From Rufibacter tibetensis (GTDB lineage Bacteria > Bacteroidota > Bacteroidia > Cytophagales > Hymenobacteraceae): a DNA stretch of 64,000 bases. Under the pieces are notes generated by a model. It was given only the letters and a program-made list of their open reading frames with translations, was not told the DNA's origin and ran no database searches. The first letter of the stretch is position 1, and each line of letters begins with the position of its first letter. The translations under genes were made by a program, and so were the position numbers. The DNA lies in the NCBI RefSeq assembly GCF_001310085.1, contig NZ_CP012643.1, positions 651,001 through 715,000 on the forward strand. The letters are read 5' to 3'. Below, piece after piece: positions 51,930 to 59,872 of the stretch.

Positions 51930-53777
51930 CTAACTTCTCAGAAACAGGTCCTGCAACTGCTCGGTCTGCAGAATGACCAACGTTTTCTGGCCACTTGGCG
52001 TGTAGTTAGGTACCTGGCACCCAAACAACCGGTCTACCAACGCATTCATTTCCTGATCACTCAACCTGCCAGTTAAACGTGACGCAACCCGCTTGGCCAT
52101 AGAACGGGCCAGGTTCTCCTGGCGGTCTACTTTCATAGTCGAGAGGTTATTCTTGTACTGCTCCAGCAAGCCTTCTATCAATTCCTTTTCATCGCGCAAC
52201 GGAATCTCGGCCGGAATGCCGTTCACCACAAGGGTATTGTTCCCGAAGTCATTGAACACGAACCCTAGAGCCGTAAATTCTTCAGACAACTCCATCACCA
52301 AAGAAAAGTCGGCGGGCGAAAGTTGCAAGGTCTGAGGAAAGAGCAGTTGTTGTGAGGCGCCGGTGCGTTTGCCCAAAGCCTGACTGTATTTCTCGTACAG
52401 AATACGCTCTTGGGCGGCTTGTTGGTCCACCACCATCAAACCAGATTTCACCTGTACCATCAAATACTTCTGGTGCACCTGCAAGGTCTTGGAACCGCTG
52501 GTCATGCTGGTTTTAGCAGGAGCAAACGTATCTTCCTCCTCGGGGAACAGGTTGCTGTGGTCCTCAGTGTTGGCCCGAGATACCTCTCGGGTTGGCGCTA
52601 CCTCTGGGTAACTCCCTCCTCTCCCGCCGCTTGAGGCGCGGGAAGGAAACGTGTTTGATTCATTCATCTTAGAAGAGGCTCTTGGTGCTAACGCCGGTGC
52701 GGTTTCAAAATCCATGGAAGCCGGAAACTTCATGGGCTGTAACGGCATATAGTTCACATCGGCCCCGAAGTCCAGGGACGGGGCGATGTTGTGCAGCCCT
52801 AGGCTCTGTTTCACGGCCGCGCGCACAATGGCATAGACGGTTTTCTCGTCTTCAAACTTAATCTCCGTTTTGGTGGGATGCACATTGATGTCAATCGTTT
52901 CCGGAGCAATTTCCAGAAACAAGACGTAAAACGGAAAGCTGTCTTTAGGCAGCAAGCCCTCAAAAGCAGTGAGCACCGCGTGGTTCAGGTACTGGCTTTT
53001 GATGTAGCGGTTGTTCACGAAGAAGAACTGCTCGCCGCGGCTTTTTTTAGCAAACTCCGGCTTTCCAATGTAGCCGCGTACCGTCAGAAACGGGGTGGTT
53101 TCCTCACATGCCGCCATCTGTTCTTTGTACTCTTTCCCGAAAATGCTCACTATACGCTGGCTCAGTTTACCGGCGGGCAGGTTCATCACTTCCACTTCGT
53201 TCTGGTACAAGGCAAACGCAATCTCGGGGTTCGCCAAAGCCACCCGCTGGAATTCATCCAGGATGTGACGCATCTCCACGGGGTTGCTTTTCAGGAAATT
53301 TCGGCGGGCGGGTACGTTGAAGAAAAGGTTCTTCACGCTGACCACTGTTCCTTCAGCCATGGCCACCGGCTCCTGCTTGATCACCTCGTTTCCTTCAATG
53401 GTGAGGCAGGTACCCAGCTCAGAGCCGCGGGCACGAGTTTTCATCTCCACCTGGGCCACGGCCGCAATGGACGCCATCGCCTCGCCCCGGAATCCCATGG
53501 TTTTAATGCGGAAAAGGTCTTCAGTGGATTTTATTTTAGAGGTGGCGTGGCGCTCAAAGCACATGCGGGCGTCAGTTTCGGTCATGCCTACCCCGTCGTC
53601 CACTACCTGAATGAGCTGCTTGCCCGCGTCTTTAATGATCAAGGTTACGCTGCTACTGCGTGCGTCTACGCTATTCTCCAACAACTCCTTTACCACAGAG
53701 GCCGGGCGCTGCACCACCTCGCCGGCGGCGATCTGGTTGGCCAGGTACTCAGGTAATAAACGGATGATATCTGCCAT
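51930..53777 (-). CDS. mutL: DNA mismatch repair protein MutL
   Basis: 615 aa from the ATG at 53777 (MADIIRLLPEYLANQIAAGEVVQRPASVVKELLENSVDA), which matches the family start better than the Met six codons earlier at 53795. GHKL ATPase motifs: ELLENSVDA, VVDDGVGM, ATSKI and GFRGEAMASIAAV. The second half of the ATPase module is seen in NVHPTKTEIKF. The C-terminal dimerisation domain contains DQQAAQERILYEKY and a final GCQVPNYTPSGQ. No D-Q-H-A-x2-E-x4-E endonuclease motif is intact (D-Q-Q-A-A-Q-E-R). This is seen in other Bacteroidota MutL and suggests an E. coli-like non-nicking or altered form. Confidence 0.94.
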   Translation of the reverse strand: MADIIRLLPEYLANQIAAGEVVQRPASVVKELLENSVDARSSSVTLIIKDAGKQLIQVVDDGVGMTETDARMCFERHATSKIKSTEDLFRIKTMGFRGEAMASIAAVAQVEMKTRARGSELGTCLTIEGNEVIKQEPVAMAEGTVVSVKNLFFNVPARRNFLKSNPVEMRHILDEFQRVALANPEIAFALYQNEVEVMNLPAGKLSQRIVSIFGKEYKEQMAACEETTPFLTVRGYIGKPEFAKKSRGEQFFFVNNRYIKSQYLNHAVLTAFEGLLPKDSFPFYVLFLEIAPETIDINVHPTKTEIKFEDEKTVYAIVRAAVKQSLGLHNIAPSLDFGADVNYMPLQPMKFPASMDFETAPALAPRASSKMNESNTFPSRASSGGRGGSYPEVAPTREVSRANTEDHSNLFPEEEDTFAPAKTSMTSGSKTLQVHQKYLMVQVKSGLMVVDQQAAQERILYEKYSQALGKRTGASQQLLFPQTLQLSPADFSLVMELSEEFTALGFVFNDFGNNTLVVNGIPAEIPLRDEKELIEGLLEQYKNNLSTMKVDRQENLARSMAKRVASRLTGRLSDQEMNALVDRLFGCQVPNYTPSGQKTLVILQTEQLQDLFLRS

Positions 53778-53918
53778 ACTATCTTCCTTCTTCATTATAT
53801 ACCCAAATTTGACAGAAAACGATGTTTTCTAAAGAGTCTGAAATTACTTCACCCTCCCTTTCACCCGCAAGTTATTTTAACTAATTTCACTCCGACAATA
53901 ACAAGGACTAGGAATGAT

Positions 53919-55253
53919 ATGATTAACCTTACCCTGCGGGTCACCGTCACCCTAGACAAAAAACGACGGAAAGGCCCTGAGTACCCCATCATCCTGCGCG
54001 TGCGCCTGGGGCGCAGCGAGGAGTTCACCGTCAATACGGGCCGCATAAGCGAAGAGGCGAAGTTCGACAATGGCCGCATCAAAGGCAAATCTTATCAGGC
54101 CAATGAGGATAATGCGCATATTGCACGCCTCAAAGCCCGGATTGAGAATACCTGGCATGACATGGTGCAAGCCAATGGTGGATTCCCCGTCCGCCTCCCC
54201 GACTTCCGTGTCCGGCTTGAAGAGGAAGCAGGCGTGAGCCGCAAACCCAAGACAAGCAATATCGACCTTATTCAACTTATAGGTCAATATGTACAGGAAC
54301 GGCATGCTGAATTGAGGCCTGGCACCTTGGACCAGATGCGAACTACCGTGACCATACTGGAGTCTTTCCTTTCCCACCACAAGCACGCAGGCCGCTACTC
54401 ATCGGAATTACGTAAGTTCGACTTCGATACGTACACCGCTCTCCGAAATTTCCTGGTGAGTGATTATCGGGGAATCAAGAAACGCGCCATGACCAATGCC
54501 TCCGTCAACACACGTCTGGCAAATCTAAAAGCAATGATCCGCTACTATTACGACAACGGCACCCCTGAGATCCGATCACAGATCAACTTGGACTTCATGC
54601 GCTTCAAACCTTTCAAGAGCGTGCTGAAGCAGCGGCAGGCGCTGAAGGAGGAGGAGGTGAATCAGCTCTGGGCCGAGGATCTCTCCGATGCCCCGCACCT
54701 GGAACGGGTACGCGATCTCTACATTTTCTGCTGTTTCACCGGCCTGAGACATGGTGATGCTGTTTCACTTAACAGAACGAATATAACACCTACCGGACCG
54801 GACCAGTTTGAGTTGCGATGGTACATGGGCAAGACCATGAAACCCAACTCAGTACCGCTCGTGGGCCCGGCACTTGAGATTATTTCCAAATACCGGGACA
54901 GGTACGTAACGCTGCTCCCTCCGCTCAAGAACAATCGTACGAGCGCCAACCTGCCTAAGCTATGGAGACGAATGGTATCCCGGATGCCTTCCCTGGCTGA
55001 AGTGGTCGAGGTGATTGACCAGAAAGGCAACATCCGCGAGGTCAAGCGAATGCCACGCTATGAGGCGCTGAACTTTCATACCTCGCGCCATACCTATGCC
55101 CGCATGCTGTTGGCCAAGGGTGCCCCTACTGAGCACGTGAAGGAAATGCTTGGCCAAAGCGACATCCGTACAACACAGATCTACGCCAAGACGAATGTGC
55201 AGATGGCAATCTCCTCCACGAGGCTTTTGCTTGAAATGGCAAAAAGAAAGTAA
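53919..55253 (+). CDS. Tyrosine-type site-specific integrase
   Basis: 444-aa recombinase of mobile elements. N-terminal arm-binding domain (INLTLRVTVTLDKKRRKGPEYPIILRVRL), a core-binding SAM-like domain at about 115-225, then the catalytic domain. Arg277 is in FTGLRHGDAVSL, Lys305 in MGKTMKP, H-x-x-R at 387-390 (HTSRH), and the nucleophile Tyr422 in TTQIYAKT. The usual second His before the Tyr is Gln here (EMLGQSDIRTTQ), a known variant position. It is the first gene after mutL, so the junction near 53.85-53.92 kb is one edge of an integrated element. It has its own terminator. Confidence 0.93.
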   Translation: MINLTLRVTVTLDKKRRKGPEYPIILRVRLGRSEEFTVNTGRISEEAKFDNGRIKGKSYQANEDNAHIARLKARIENTWHDMVQANGGFPVRLPDFRVRLEEEAGVSRKPKTSNIDLIQLIGQYVQERHAELRPGTLDQMRTTVTILESFLSHHKHAGRYSSELRKFDFDTYTALRNFLVSDYRGIKKRAMTNASVNTRLANLKAMIRYYYDNGTPEIRSQINLDFMRFKPFKSVLKQRQALKEEEVNQLWAEDLSDAPHLERVRDLYIFCCFTGLRHGDAVSLNRTNITPTGPDQFELRWYMGKTMKPNSVPLVGPALEIISKYRDRYVTLLPPLKNNRTSANLPKLWRRMVSRMPSLAEVVEVIDQKGNIREVKRMPRYEALNFHTSRHTYARMLLAKGAPTEHVKEMLGQSDIRTTQIYAKTNVQMAISSTRLLLEMAKRK

Positions 55254-55280
55254 AGGGGGCATCATCGTCCCTTTACTTTC
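55246..55280 (+). terminator. Terminator overlapping the integrase stop
   Basis: GAAAGTAAAGGG pairs perfectly with CCCTTTACTTTC. The left arm includes the integrase stop codon. Confidence 0.75.
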
Positions 55281-55315
55281 ATGGTTGTCACCCAGCATTC
55301 CAGCCCTACGCACCC

Positions 55316-57463
55316 TTGTCGTGTTTTCAGCCGGACCAGTGGTTCAACAGCCAATATTATGACAGCTGCGCATTCAAGGCTGAATGTGGGTGCCCTCATG
55401 TGCTATTACTTCGTATCGCAGCAAACGAGCAGATCGGGAAGGAGTTCCGCCTGCTGGCCAAGGCCAAGGAGCAGCTGGAGCGTTCCGACGAGCACATGGA
55501 CTACCGCGCGCTGAACACGGACATGACGCTGGGCGACCTGGAGGCCTGGGTGAAAAGCCAGGGCGAGTACTTCAACTCGCAGATGAACTGGGTGTTCAAG
55601 ACGATCCAGGACTACATGGAGCGCGTGAAGCACCGCTACATGCGCGAGTACATGCCGGGCAAGAACAAGTTCTTCGACGAGTACCACAAAGCCTGGGAGG
55701 CGGACGCGGCGAACGGCGCGGGCGCCGGGCGCTACACGCTCAACGACGCGACGGTCTACTACGAGAACCTGTTCAAGACCTACACCGGCGTGGACCCGCA
55801 GGGCAACGAGGTGGCCTTCAACAACTACGAGCTCAAGGATGAGTCCGATCCGAGCCTGCGCGCCTACGAGAGGGCGTTCATCAAGAACGTCAAGGCCGAG
55901 GTTGAGAAATCGGTGAAGGCCATCGTGGCCAAGAAGATCAAGGACGGCGAGATCGCCAACTACGCGTCGGCCGACGCCTGGTACGAGGACAACTACCGCG
56001 GGCAGGAGGGTTTGCTGCCGATCGTGACCGCCAACATGGGCGAGCGCCTGGCCAAGGGCAGCGTGAAGGGCGGCATCAACGCCTACGTGGAGCAGAACAC
56101 GAACTTCAACAACCTGTCGCTGGGCACGGAGAAGAACCTGAACCGCCGCAACGCCGCCGGGCTGGCCACGGCCAACATCGGCACGGGCTTCGGTTCCTAC
56201 GAGCGCATCGGGCGCCTGGGCCTGTCCATGGAGGGCGAGAAGGTCGTGGTGGCCGACCCGGGCCGCAACGCGAGCGGCTCCACGGACGTGCAGACCCTGC
56301 TCGACTACTTCGTCTACATGAACATGAAGATGGAGCACGAGGCGGAGTTCACCACGGTGCACGCGGCCGCCAAGACGATCCTCCTGACCCAGGAGGTGCG
56401 GGCGGGCAAGGACCGCGAGAACGAGCTCAAGACGCTGGACGCGGTCTTCGACCTGCTCATCTACAACGAGCGGCAGGAGATCCAGGCGGCCGGCAGGCTC
56501 AACCTGGCCAAGGTGGCCGACACCCTCAGGAACGTGACGACGGGGGCGACCCTTTCCTTCAACCTCCAGTCGGCGTTCCTGGCCACGTTCGGGGATATGT
56601 ACTCGATGTACTCGAACGCGCTGGCCAAGCGCTACGGGAAGGCCTTCTTCGGCGCCGGCGACCTCAACAAGGCGCTGGGGCTCATGGCCTCGGACAACAA
56701 GAAGTTCAACGATTTGATCGACCTGTTCCTTTTCCAGGACATGGACGAGAGCGCGCTGATCTTCTCCGACAAGTACAAGGAGGGCTACAAGGGCGTGGCC
56801 AAGTCGCGCTACTCGCGGATCCAGCAGCACATGGGCGAGCGGATGGTCAGGGGCATGCTCCTGGTCTCGCAGCTCTACCACGACGGGCTGGTCGACAAGT
56901 TCAGCTACGACGAGAACGGCCAGCTGTCCTACGACTGGAGCAGGGACGAGCGCGGCGCGATCGGCCAGACGATCCTTGCCAAGGTCCAGAGGCGCGGCAC
57001 GGAGTTCCTGCCGTACGATGACGTGATGCTGCGCTCGCTGAGCGCCATCGCGGGCAAGATGTACGGCGCCTTCAACGACGCCGAGCGCGGCCGGATGGAC
57101 ACCAACGCCATCGTGCAGTTCTTCGGGCAGTTCCGCAAGTTCATCGTGGCCCGGGGCAACGAGCTGCTGAGCCGCGGCTTCGAGAACGAGAACATCCGCT
57201 GGTACGAGATGATCGAGGAGGAAGGCGCGCAGAAAGTGAACGTGCGGCTGTTCTACCAGGAGGGGATCTACCAGTCCGTGGTGCACCTGTTCAAGGAGAG
57301 CAGGCGCCTGAGCGGGCAGGATGCGTCGGCGTGGCAGAGCATGCGCCCTGAGCAGCGGGCCAACATCCGCAAGCTGTATGATTATGTGACGGAGGGAGAG
57401 CTGCTAGAAGGAATCAAAGCTGACTGGATTGAATCCAGTCAGCTTTTGCTAAGCAGGGCTTAA
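55316..57463 (+). CDS. Fragment of a large phage- or mobile-element protein (unrecognised), strongly GC-rich
   Basis: 715 codons without a stop. The only in-frame upstream start is a TTG at 55316. The segment from about 55430 to 57360 is much richer in G and C, with third positions nearly all G or C, unlike all neighbours. Predicted protein is mostly helical and charged, with WVKSQGEYFNSQMNWVFKTI, YYENLFKTYTGVDPQGNEVAF, a hydrophobic Gly/Ser stretch (ATLSFNLQSAFLATFGDMYSMYSNALAKRYG) and QFFGQFRKFIVARGNELLSRG. This style resembles internal pieces of giant virion or polyvalent proteins of Bacteroidota phages and conjugative elements. That is only a resemblance. The first ~33 residues (CFQPDQWFNSQYYDSCAFKAECG) have ordinary base composition and may belong to something else. 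Confidence 0.45.
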   Translation: MSCFQPDQWFNSQYYDSCAFKAECGCPHVLLLRIAANEQIGKEFRLLAKAKEQLERSDEHMDYRALNTDMTLGDLEAWVKSQGEYFNSQMNWVFKTIQDYMERVKHRYMREYMPGKNKFFDEYHKAWEADAANGAGAGRYTLNDATVYYENLFKTYTGVDPQGNEVAFNNYELKDESDPSLRAYERAFIKNVKAEVEKSVKAIVAKKIKDGEIANYASADAWYEDNYRGQEGLLPIVTANMGERLAKGSVKGGINAYVEQNTNFNNLSLGTEKNLNRRNAAGLATANIGTGFGSYERIGRLGLSMEGEKVVVADPGRNASGSTDVQTLLDYFVYMNMKMEHEAEFTTVHAAAKTILLTQEVRAGKDRENELKTLDAVFDLLIYNERQEIQAAGRLNLAKVADTLRNVTTGATLSFNLQSAFLATFGDMYSMYSNALAKRYGKAFFGAGDLNKALGLMASDNKKFNDLIDLFLFQDMDESALIFSDKYKEGYKGVAKSRYSRIQQHMGERMVRGMLLVSQLYHDGLVDKFSYDENGQLSYDWSRDERGAIGQTILAKVQRRGTEFLPYDDVMLRSLSAIAGKMYGAFNDAERGRMDTNAIVQFFGQFRKFIVARGNELLSRGFENENIRWYEMIEEEGAQKVNVRLFYQEGIYQSVVHLFKESRRLSGQDASAWQSMRPEQRANIRKLYDYVTEGELLEGIKADWIESSQLLLSRA
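57416..57446 (+). terminator. Perfect hairpin inside the 3' end of the GC-rich frame
   Basis: AAAGCTGACTGGATT and AATCCAGTCAGCTTT are perfect 15-nt arms around one G, followed by TTGCT. It looks like a terminator but lies before the stop at 57461, so the listed stop may not be the native end of the gene. Confidence 0.6.
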
Positions 57464-57496
57464 CACTAACTATCCTTTTTCCGGAGTCAGGAAGGT

Positions 57497-58453
57497 TTAA
57501 TTTACAAAGGCTAACACAGGAAGATAATCCTGGGTAATACCAGATACTTTCAGCAAAGGAATTATCTGCTCTAACTCTAATAAATCCCGGAGAATGATCA
57601 AGTTTATTCCAGGCTCCCCATCCGGATCTTCAAATTCGTATCGGTCGTCCGGAACATGTAAACCGTCTCCAAAGTCCACGACATAATCATTAGCATAAAG
57701 CCATGCTAAATAAATAAAGCTTTTAATGTAATCTTCTGCACATTCACTCACCACGTAATATTTGTCCAGGTGTTTTTTACACGCCTCAATAATTGAGTCT
57801 GGAATTGCTTCGTACACAAACTCTCTAAATTCGATTTCCTCCTTATCTATCCCCTTTTCACTGATCACCTGATCCACATACTCAATAAATTGTTGATGGG
57901 CCAGTGCTTGTGCCAAAGGCTGATTTTCCAAATACAATTGCTCATCCTCTGTAGAAAAAAAAGGAAGATTATTATTCCAGTAAGCTACTATCTGCCCCTC
58001 GGACAGTTCAACAAAACTTAAGTTTAGGAGCTTATTCAACAAAAAGTTGTATCCGTCCCCTGTAGTTAGCGTTTCCAAATACCCGTTATCATGGACAAGC
58101 ACTACCTCCATCATATCACCCATTGCTGGAAAAACATCTTTTTCTTTGATCAGGGAATAAACCAGTTCTATGTATACCCAGTCTTTTGAGTGAATGCCAA
58201 ACTCAGACCTGTACCGCGGCTTATCATTACTCCCATCATGTTGTTTGTACAACAGGAAGCTTGCCGAAAGAACCGGTTCAATAATAACCTTATTAAGGGT
58301 AGCTGAAAAGAACCCATAATATTCATCTTCCCTGAAGCCAAACAAGGAATCAGAATGCTCCCATACCGCGTCATACACGCAGGGCAGAACTTCCTCTGAA
58401 CCTCTTTTCAACCCAAACTTCTGATTGTTCTCAACTAAGGTGTAACCGTTCAT
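57497..58453 (-). CDS. Hypothetical protein with WG-repeat-like N-terminus (318 aa), third gene of the sigma-54 operon
   Basis: Unrecognised cytoplasmic protein. The first 70 residues read like WG/KWG repeats (NNQKFGLKRGSEEVLPCVYDAVW, EDEYYGFFSATLNKVIIEPVL). The rest is acidic alpha/beta (FVYEAIPDSIIEACKKHLDKYYVVSECAEDYIKSFIYLAWLY), with an Asp/Glu-rich patch (FGDGLHVPDDRYEFEDPDGE). No signal peptide, membrane helix or catalytic motif stands out. It is the last of three minus-strand genes (205, 114 and 318 aa) that follow a sigma-54 promoter. The 98-nt gap after the 114-aa gene shows no terminator. Confidence 0.7.
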   Translation of the reverse strand: MNGYTLVENNQKFGLKRGSEEVLPCVYDAVWEHSDSLFGFREDEYYGFFSATLNKVIIEPVLSASFLLYKQHDGSNDKPRYRSEFGIHSKDWVYIELVYSLIKEKDVFPAMGDMMEVVLVHDNGYLETLTTGDGYNFLLNKLLNLSFVELSEGQIVAYWNNNLPFFSTEDEQLYLENQPLAQALAHQQFIEYVDQVISEKGIDKEEIEFREFVYEAIPDSIIEACKKHLDKYYVVSECAEDYIKSFIYLAWLYANDYVVDFGDGLHVPDDRYEFEDPDGEPGINLIILRDLLELEQIIPLLKVSGITQDYLPVLAFVN

Positions 58454-58551
58454 AGCTATAAGGGATTAGGCTGATTTGACTAGAATACAAACTACTTTTT
58501 TAGTATATACCAAGTTCATTTATGACAAAAAATAAGAGGACACAGGTATAA

Positions 58552-58896
58552 CTAGGCTTCTTCCTCTTCATCGGTTTCCACCTGAACCATGTACATCGTA
58601 TTCCAAACTTGCCCATAAGCACCATATTTATCACGTTGCAAGGGAGTGTCTGCAATCATGTTTTTGAAGTTGTCATAGTCGATGGACTCTGCAAGCTTTT
58701 GGAAAATAGCGGGGATGCTCTTTGCACCCACAATTACCCTGTACCGGTAGTCTGCAGATGGCCATACCTGGATAGGCTCCACCAGTTCAGCCGCAGTTAA
58801 GAGCTGCTCCAAATCTTGTTTTACCCTTGCCCTCACATGAAACCCCTCTTCCTTTACCACAATTGAGAAAAATCCGTATTTTGATGCTATCCACAT
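58552..58896 (-). CDS. Small conserved protein of unknown function (114 aa), second gene of the sigma-54 operon
   Basis: Begins MWIASKYGFFSIVVKEEGFH and shows V-R-A-R, then D-Y-R-Y-R-V, then Y-D-N-F-K, then Y-G-x-V-W-x-x-M-Y-x-V-Q. From memory, a similar pattern (MWxFTxYGFFS..., VRAR, DYRYRI, NFK, VWxxMY) occurs in widespread small hypothetical proteins, including many actinobacterial ones, so this looks like a broadly conserved family without an assigned role. The tail is acidic (ETDEEEEA). It lies 57 nt after the 205-aa gene. Confidence 0.75.
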   Translation of the reverse strand: MWIASKYGFFSIVVKEEGFHVRARVKQDLEQLLTAAELVEPIQVWPSADYRYRVIVGAKSIPAIFQKLAESIDYDNFKNMIADTPLQRDKYGAYGQVWNTMYMVQVETDEEEEA

Positions 58897-58953
58897 ATTT
58901 TTATAGTTTTGTTTTGTTTCAAATTAATTGACCTGCTCTCGCTGGAGTACTTT

Positions 58954-59571
58954 TCACAAGCATGTGTCTATAGCAAAGTGTCCTCCACCATACACTATGT
59001 AATGCCATTTCACCTGCTCGTCCTTCACCATTGGAAATAAAGCCAGGTACTCCTCTTGGGCACTTACTGCTACCTTGGAAAGCTTTTGCCCAAGTATTTC
59101 TTTGTACTGCTCCTGTTCAGCTTCCTCCAAAACAGGCAGTATGAGAATTTTCAGGACACCTTCCGACTTCATCAGCTTAGGCAAAACCCGCTTCAATTCG
59201 GCTGTGTCATGCACACGGGCAAATTGCAATACATCTACATCATCAAGCGCCTGCCGTACAACTCCAGCCTCTTCATCATGGTATTCCTGCTCGGGCTCTA
59301 ACGCGTAACCGGTTAAGTCAAAGTTTGAAAAATAATCAGTGGCAGCAATGTCCAACTTTTCACGTAGGCAATGCACCAACAACGTCTGCCCTATCACCTG
59401 GTAGTTATTGGCGTACAAGAGGTAATTCAGCCAATTGCTATTCCCTTTCTCATACTTCTGAAGCGCTGTTTTAACAATGCCACTCTCTTGAGCTAGTTCG
59501 TTAAAGCTCTTCCACATTTCTAAAAATTTGTTTGCGTCTACTTGCGTTGTAATGCTCTTTTCCATATTCAT
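58954..59571 (-). CDS. Hypothetical protein (205 aa), first gene of the sigma-54 operon
   Basis: Unrecognised acidic cytoplasmic protein (MNMEKSITTQVDANKFLEMW). The second Met (59565) is an alternative start. Mostly helical with a segment LQKYEKGNSNWLNYLLYANNYQVIGQTLLVHCLREK, an acidic middle (EPEQEYHDEEAGVVRQALDDVD) and a C-terminal KWHYIVYGGGHFAIDTCL. No known motif. The gene follows a near-consensus sigma-54 promoter by about 100 nt and faces the gene of a sigma-54 activator, so it is probably under that regulator. Confidence 0.7.
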   Translation of the reverse strand: MNMEKSITTQVDANKFLEMWKSFNELAQESGIVKTALQKYEKGNSNWLNYLLYANNYQVIGQTLLVHCLREKLDIAATDYFSNFDLTGYALEPEQEYHDEEAGVVRQALDDVDVLQFARVHDTAELKRVLPKLMKSEGVLKILILPVLEEAEQEQYKEILGQKLSKVAVSAQEEYLALFPMVKDEQVKWHYIVYGGGHFAIDTCL

Positions 59572-59681
59572 ATAAGTTTAAGTACTTGTCTACTCCAAAA
59601 GCATTATCGCTTTGGTCTATTGATTCTAATTTTGATTCTAATCTTAGCCATGTTGAGATAAGGTATATGTGATAAGAGATT

Positions 59682-59697
59682 TGCAAAGGCCATGCCA
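59682..59697 (-). promoter_or_regulatory. Sigma-54 promoter (-24 TGGCAT / -12 TTGCA)
   Basis: On the minus strand the site reads TGGCATGGCCTTTGCA, against the consensus TGGCAC-N5-TTGCA. GG and GC are 10 nt apart, as required. Predicted start is near 59672, about 100 nt before the 205-aa gene. Confidence 0.8.
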
Positions 59698-59808
59698 GTG
59701 GAGAAAAGGCGCTTAAACCACTAATTTGAGACCCTTCATCTATCAATCATATTGCATCCCATATCATTAATTGATATAATTACATTACCCATTACTACTG
59801 TAAGCATA

Positions 59809-59821
59809 GGTTCTCAGAACC
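59809..59821. promoter_or_regulatory. Perfect palindrome GGTTCT-C-AGAACC, candidate activator site
   Basis: Lies about 112-139 nt upstream of the sigma-54 promoter, a usual distance for enhancer-like activator sites, and about 50 nt before the activator gene. Binding by the activator is an inference. Confidence 0.45.
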
Positions 59822-59872
59822 CGTCAACCCTTATAATTTTAATCACAAATTTTTATACATTTTCCTTCTTTT

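Larger units (their letters stand above)
2052..53844. repeat. Dispersed degenerate ~30-bp intergenic repeat (20+ copies)
   Basis: Right half close to GAAAACAGCCTTAAAAC, left half AGGCT-nn-TTTTC. Plus-strand copies by eye: 2052-2079, 3728-3753, 4959-4989, 5042-5070, 5811-5837, 10019-10049, 10215-10244, 12684-12715, 14947-14975, 19297-19325, 23883-23913, 28809-28840, 30606-30633, 32684-32712, 32777-32805, 34992-35019, 36671-36701, 38671-38700, 39122-39152, 45766-45794, 48411-48442 and 53819-53844. Probable minus-strand copies lie near 11391, 20510 and 29338. All are between genes. Confidence 0.65.
59572..59872. other. Divergent control region of the sigma-54 locus
   Basis: 301 nt, AT-rich. It holds the sigma-54 promoter for the leftward operon (59682-59697), an 11-bp direct repeat TTGATTCTAAT in its leader (59620-59630 and 59632-59642), a palindrome ATATCA-N5-TGATAT (59761-59777) and a perfect palindrome GGTTCT-C-AGAACC (59809-59821). 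Confidence 0.7.

Noticed and set aside
53850-53918. Attachment-site direct repeat for the integrase
   Set aside because: Only an 8-nt match (AACTAATT) to the 63.15-kb region was seen, which is expected by chance in AT-rich DNA.
55406-57286. Minus-strand 626-codon open frame inside the GC-rich block
   Set aside because: Its Val/His/Leu/Arg-rich repetitive composition is what antisense of a GC-rich coding frame produces; the plus frame has balanced protein composition.
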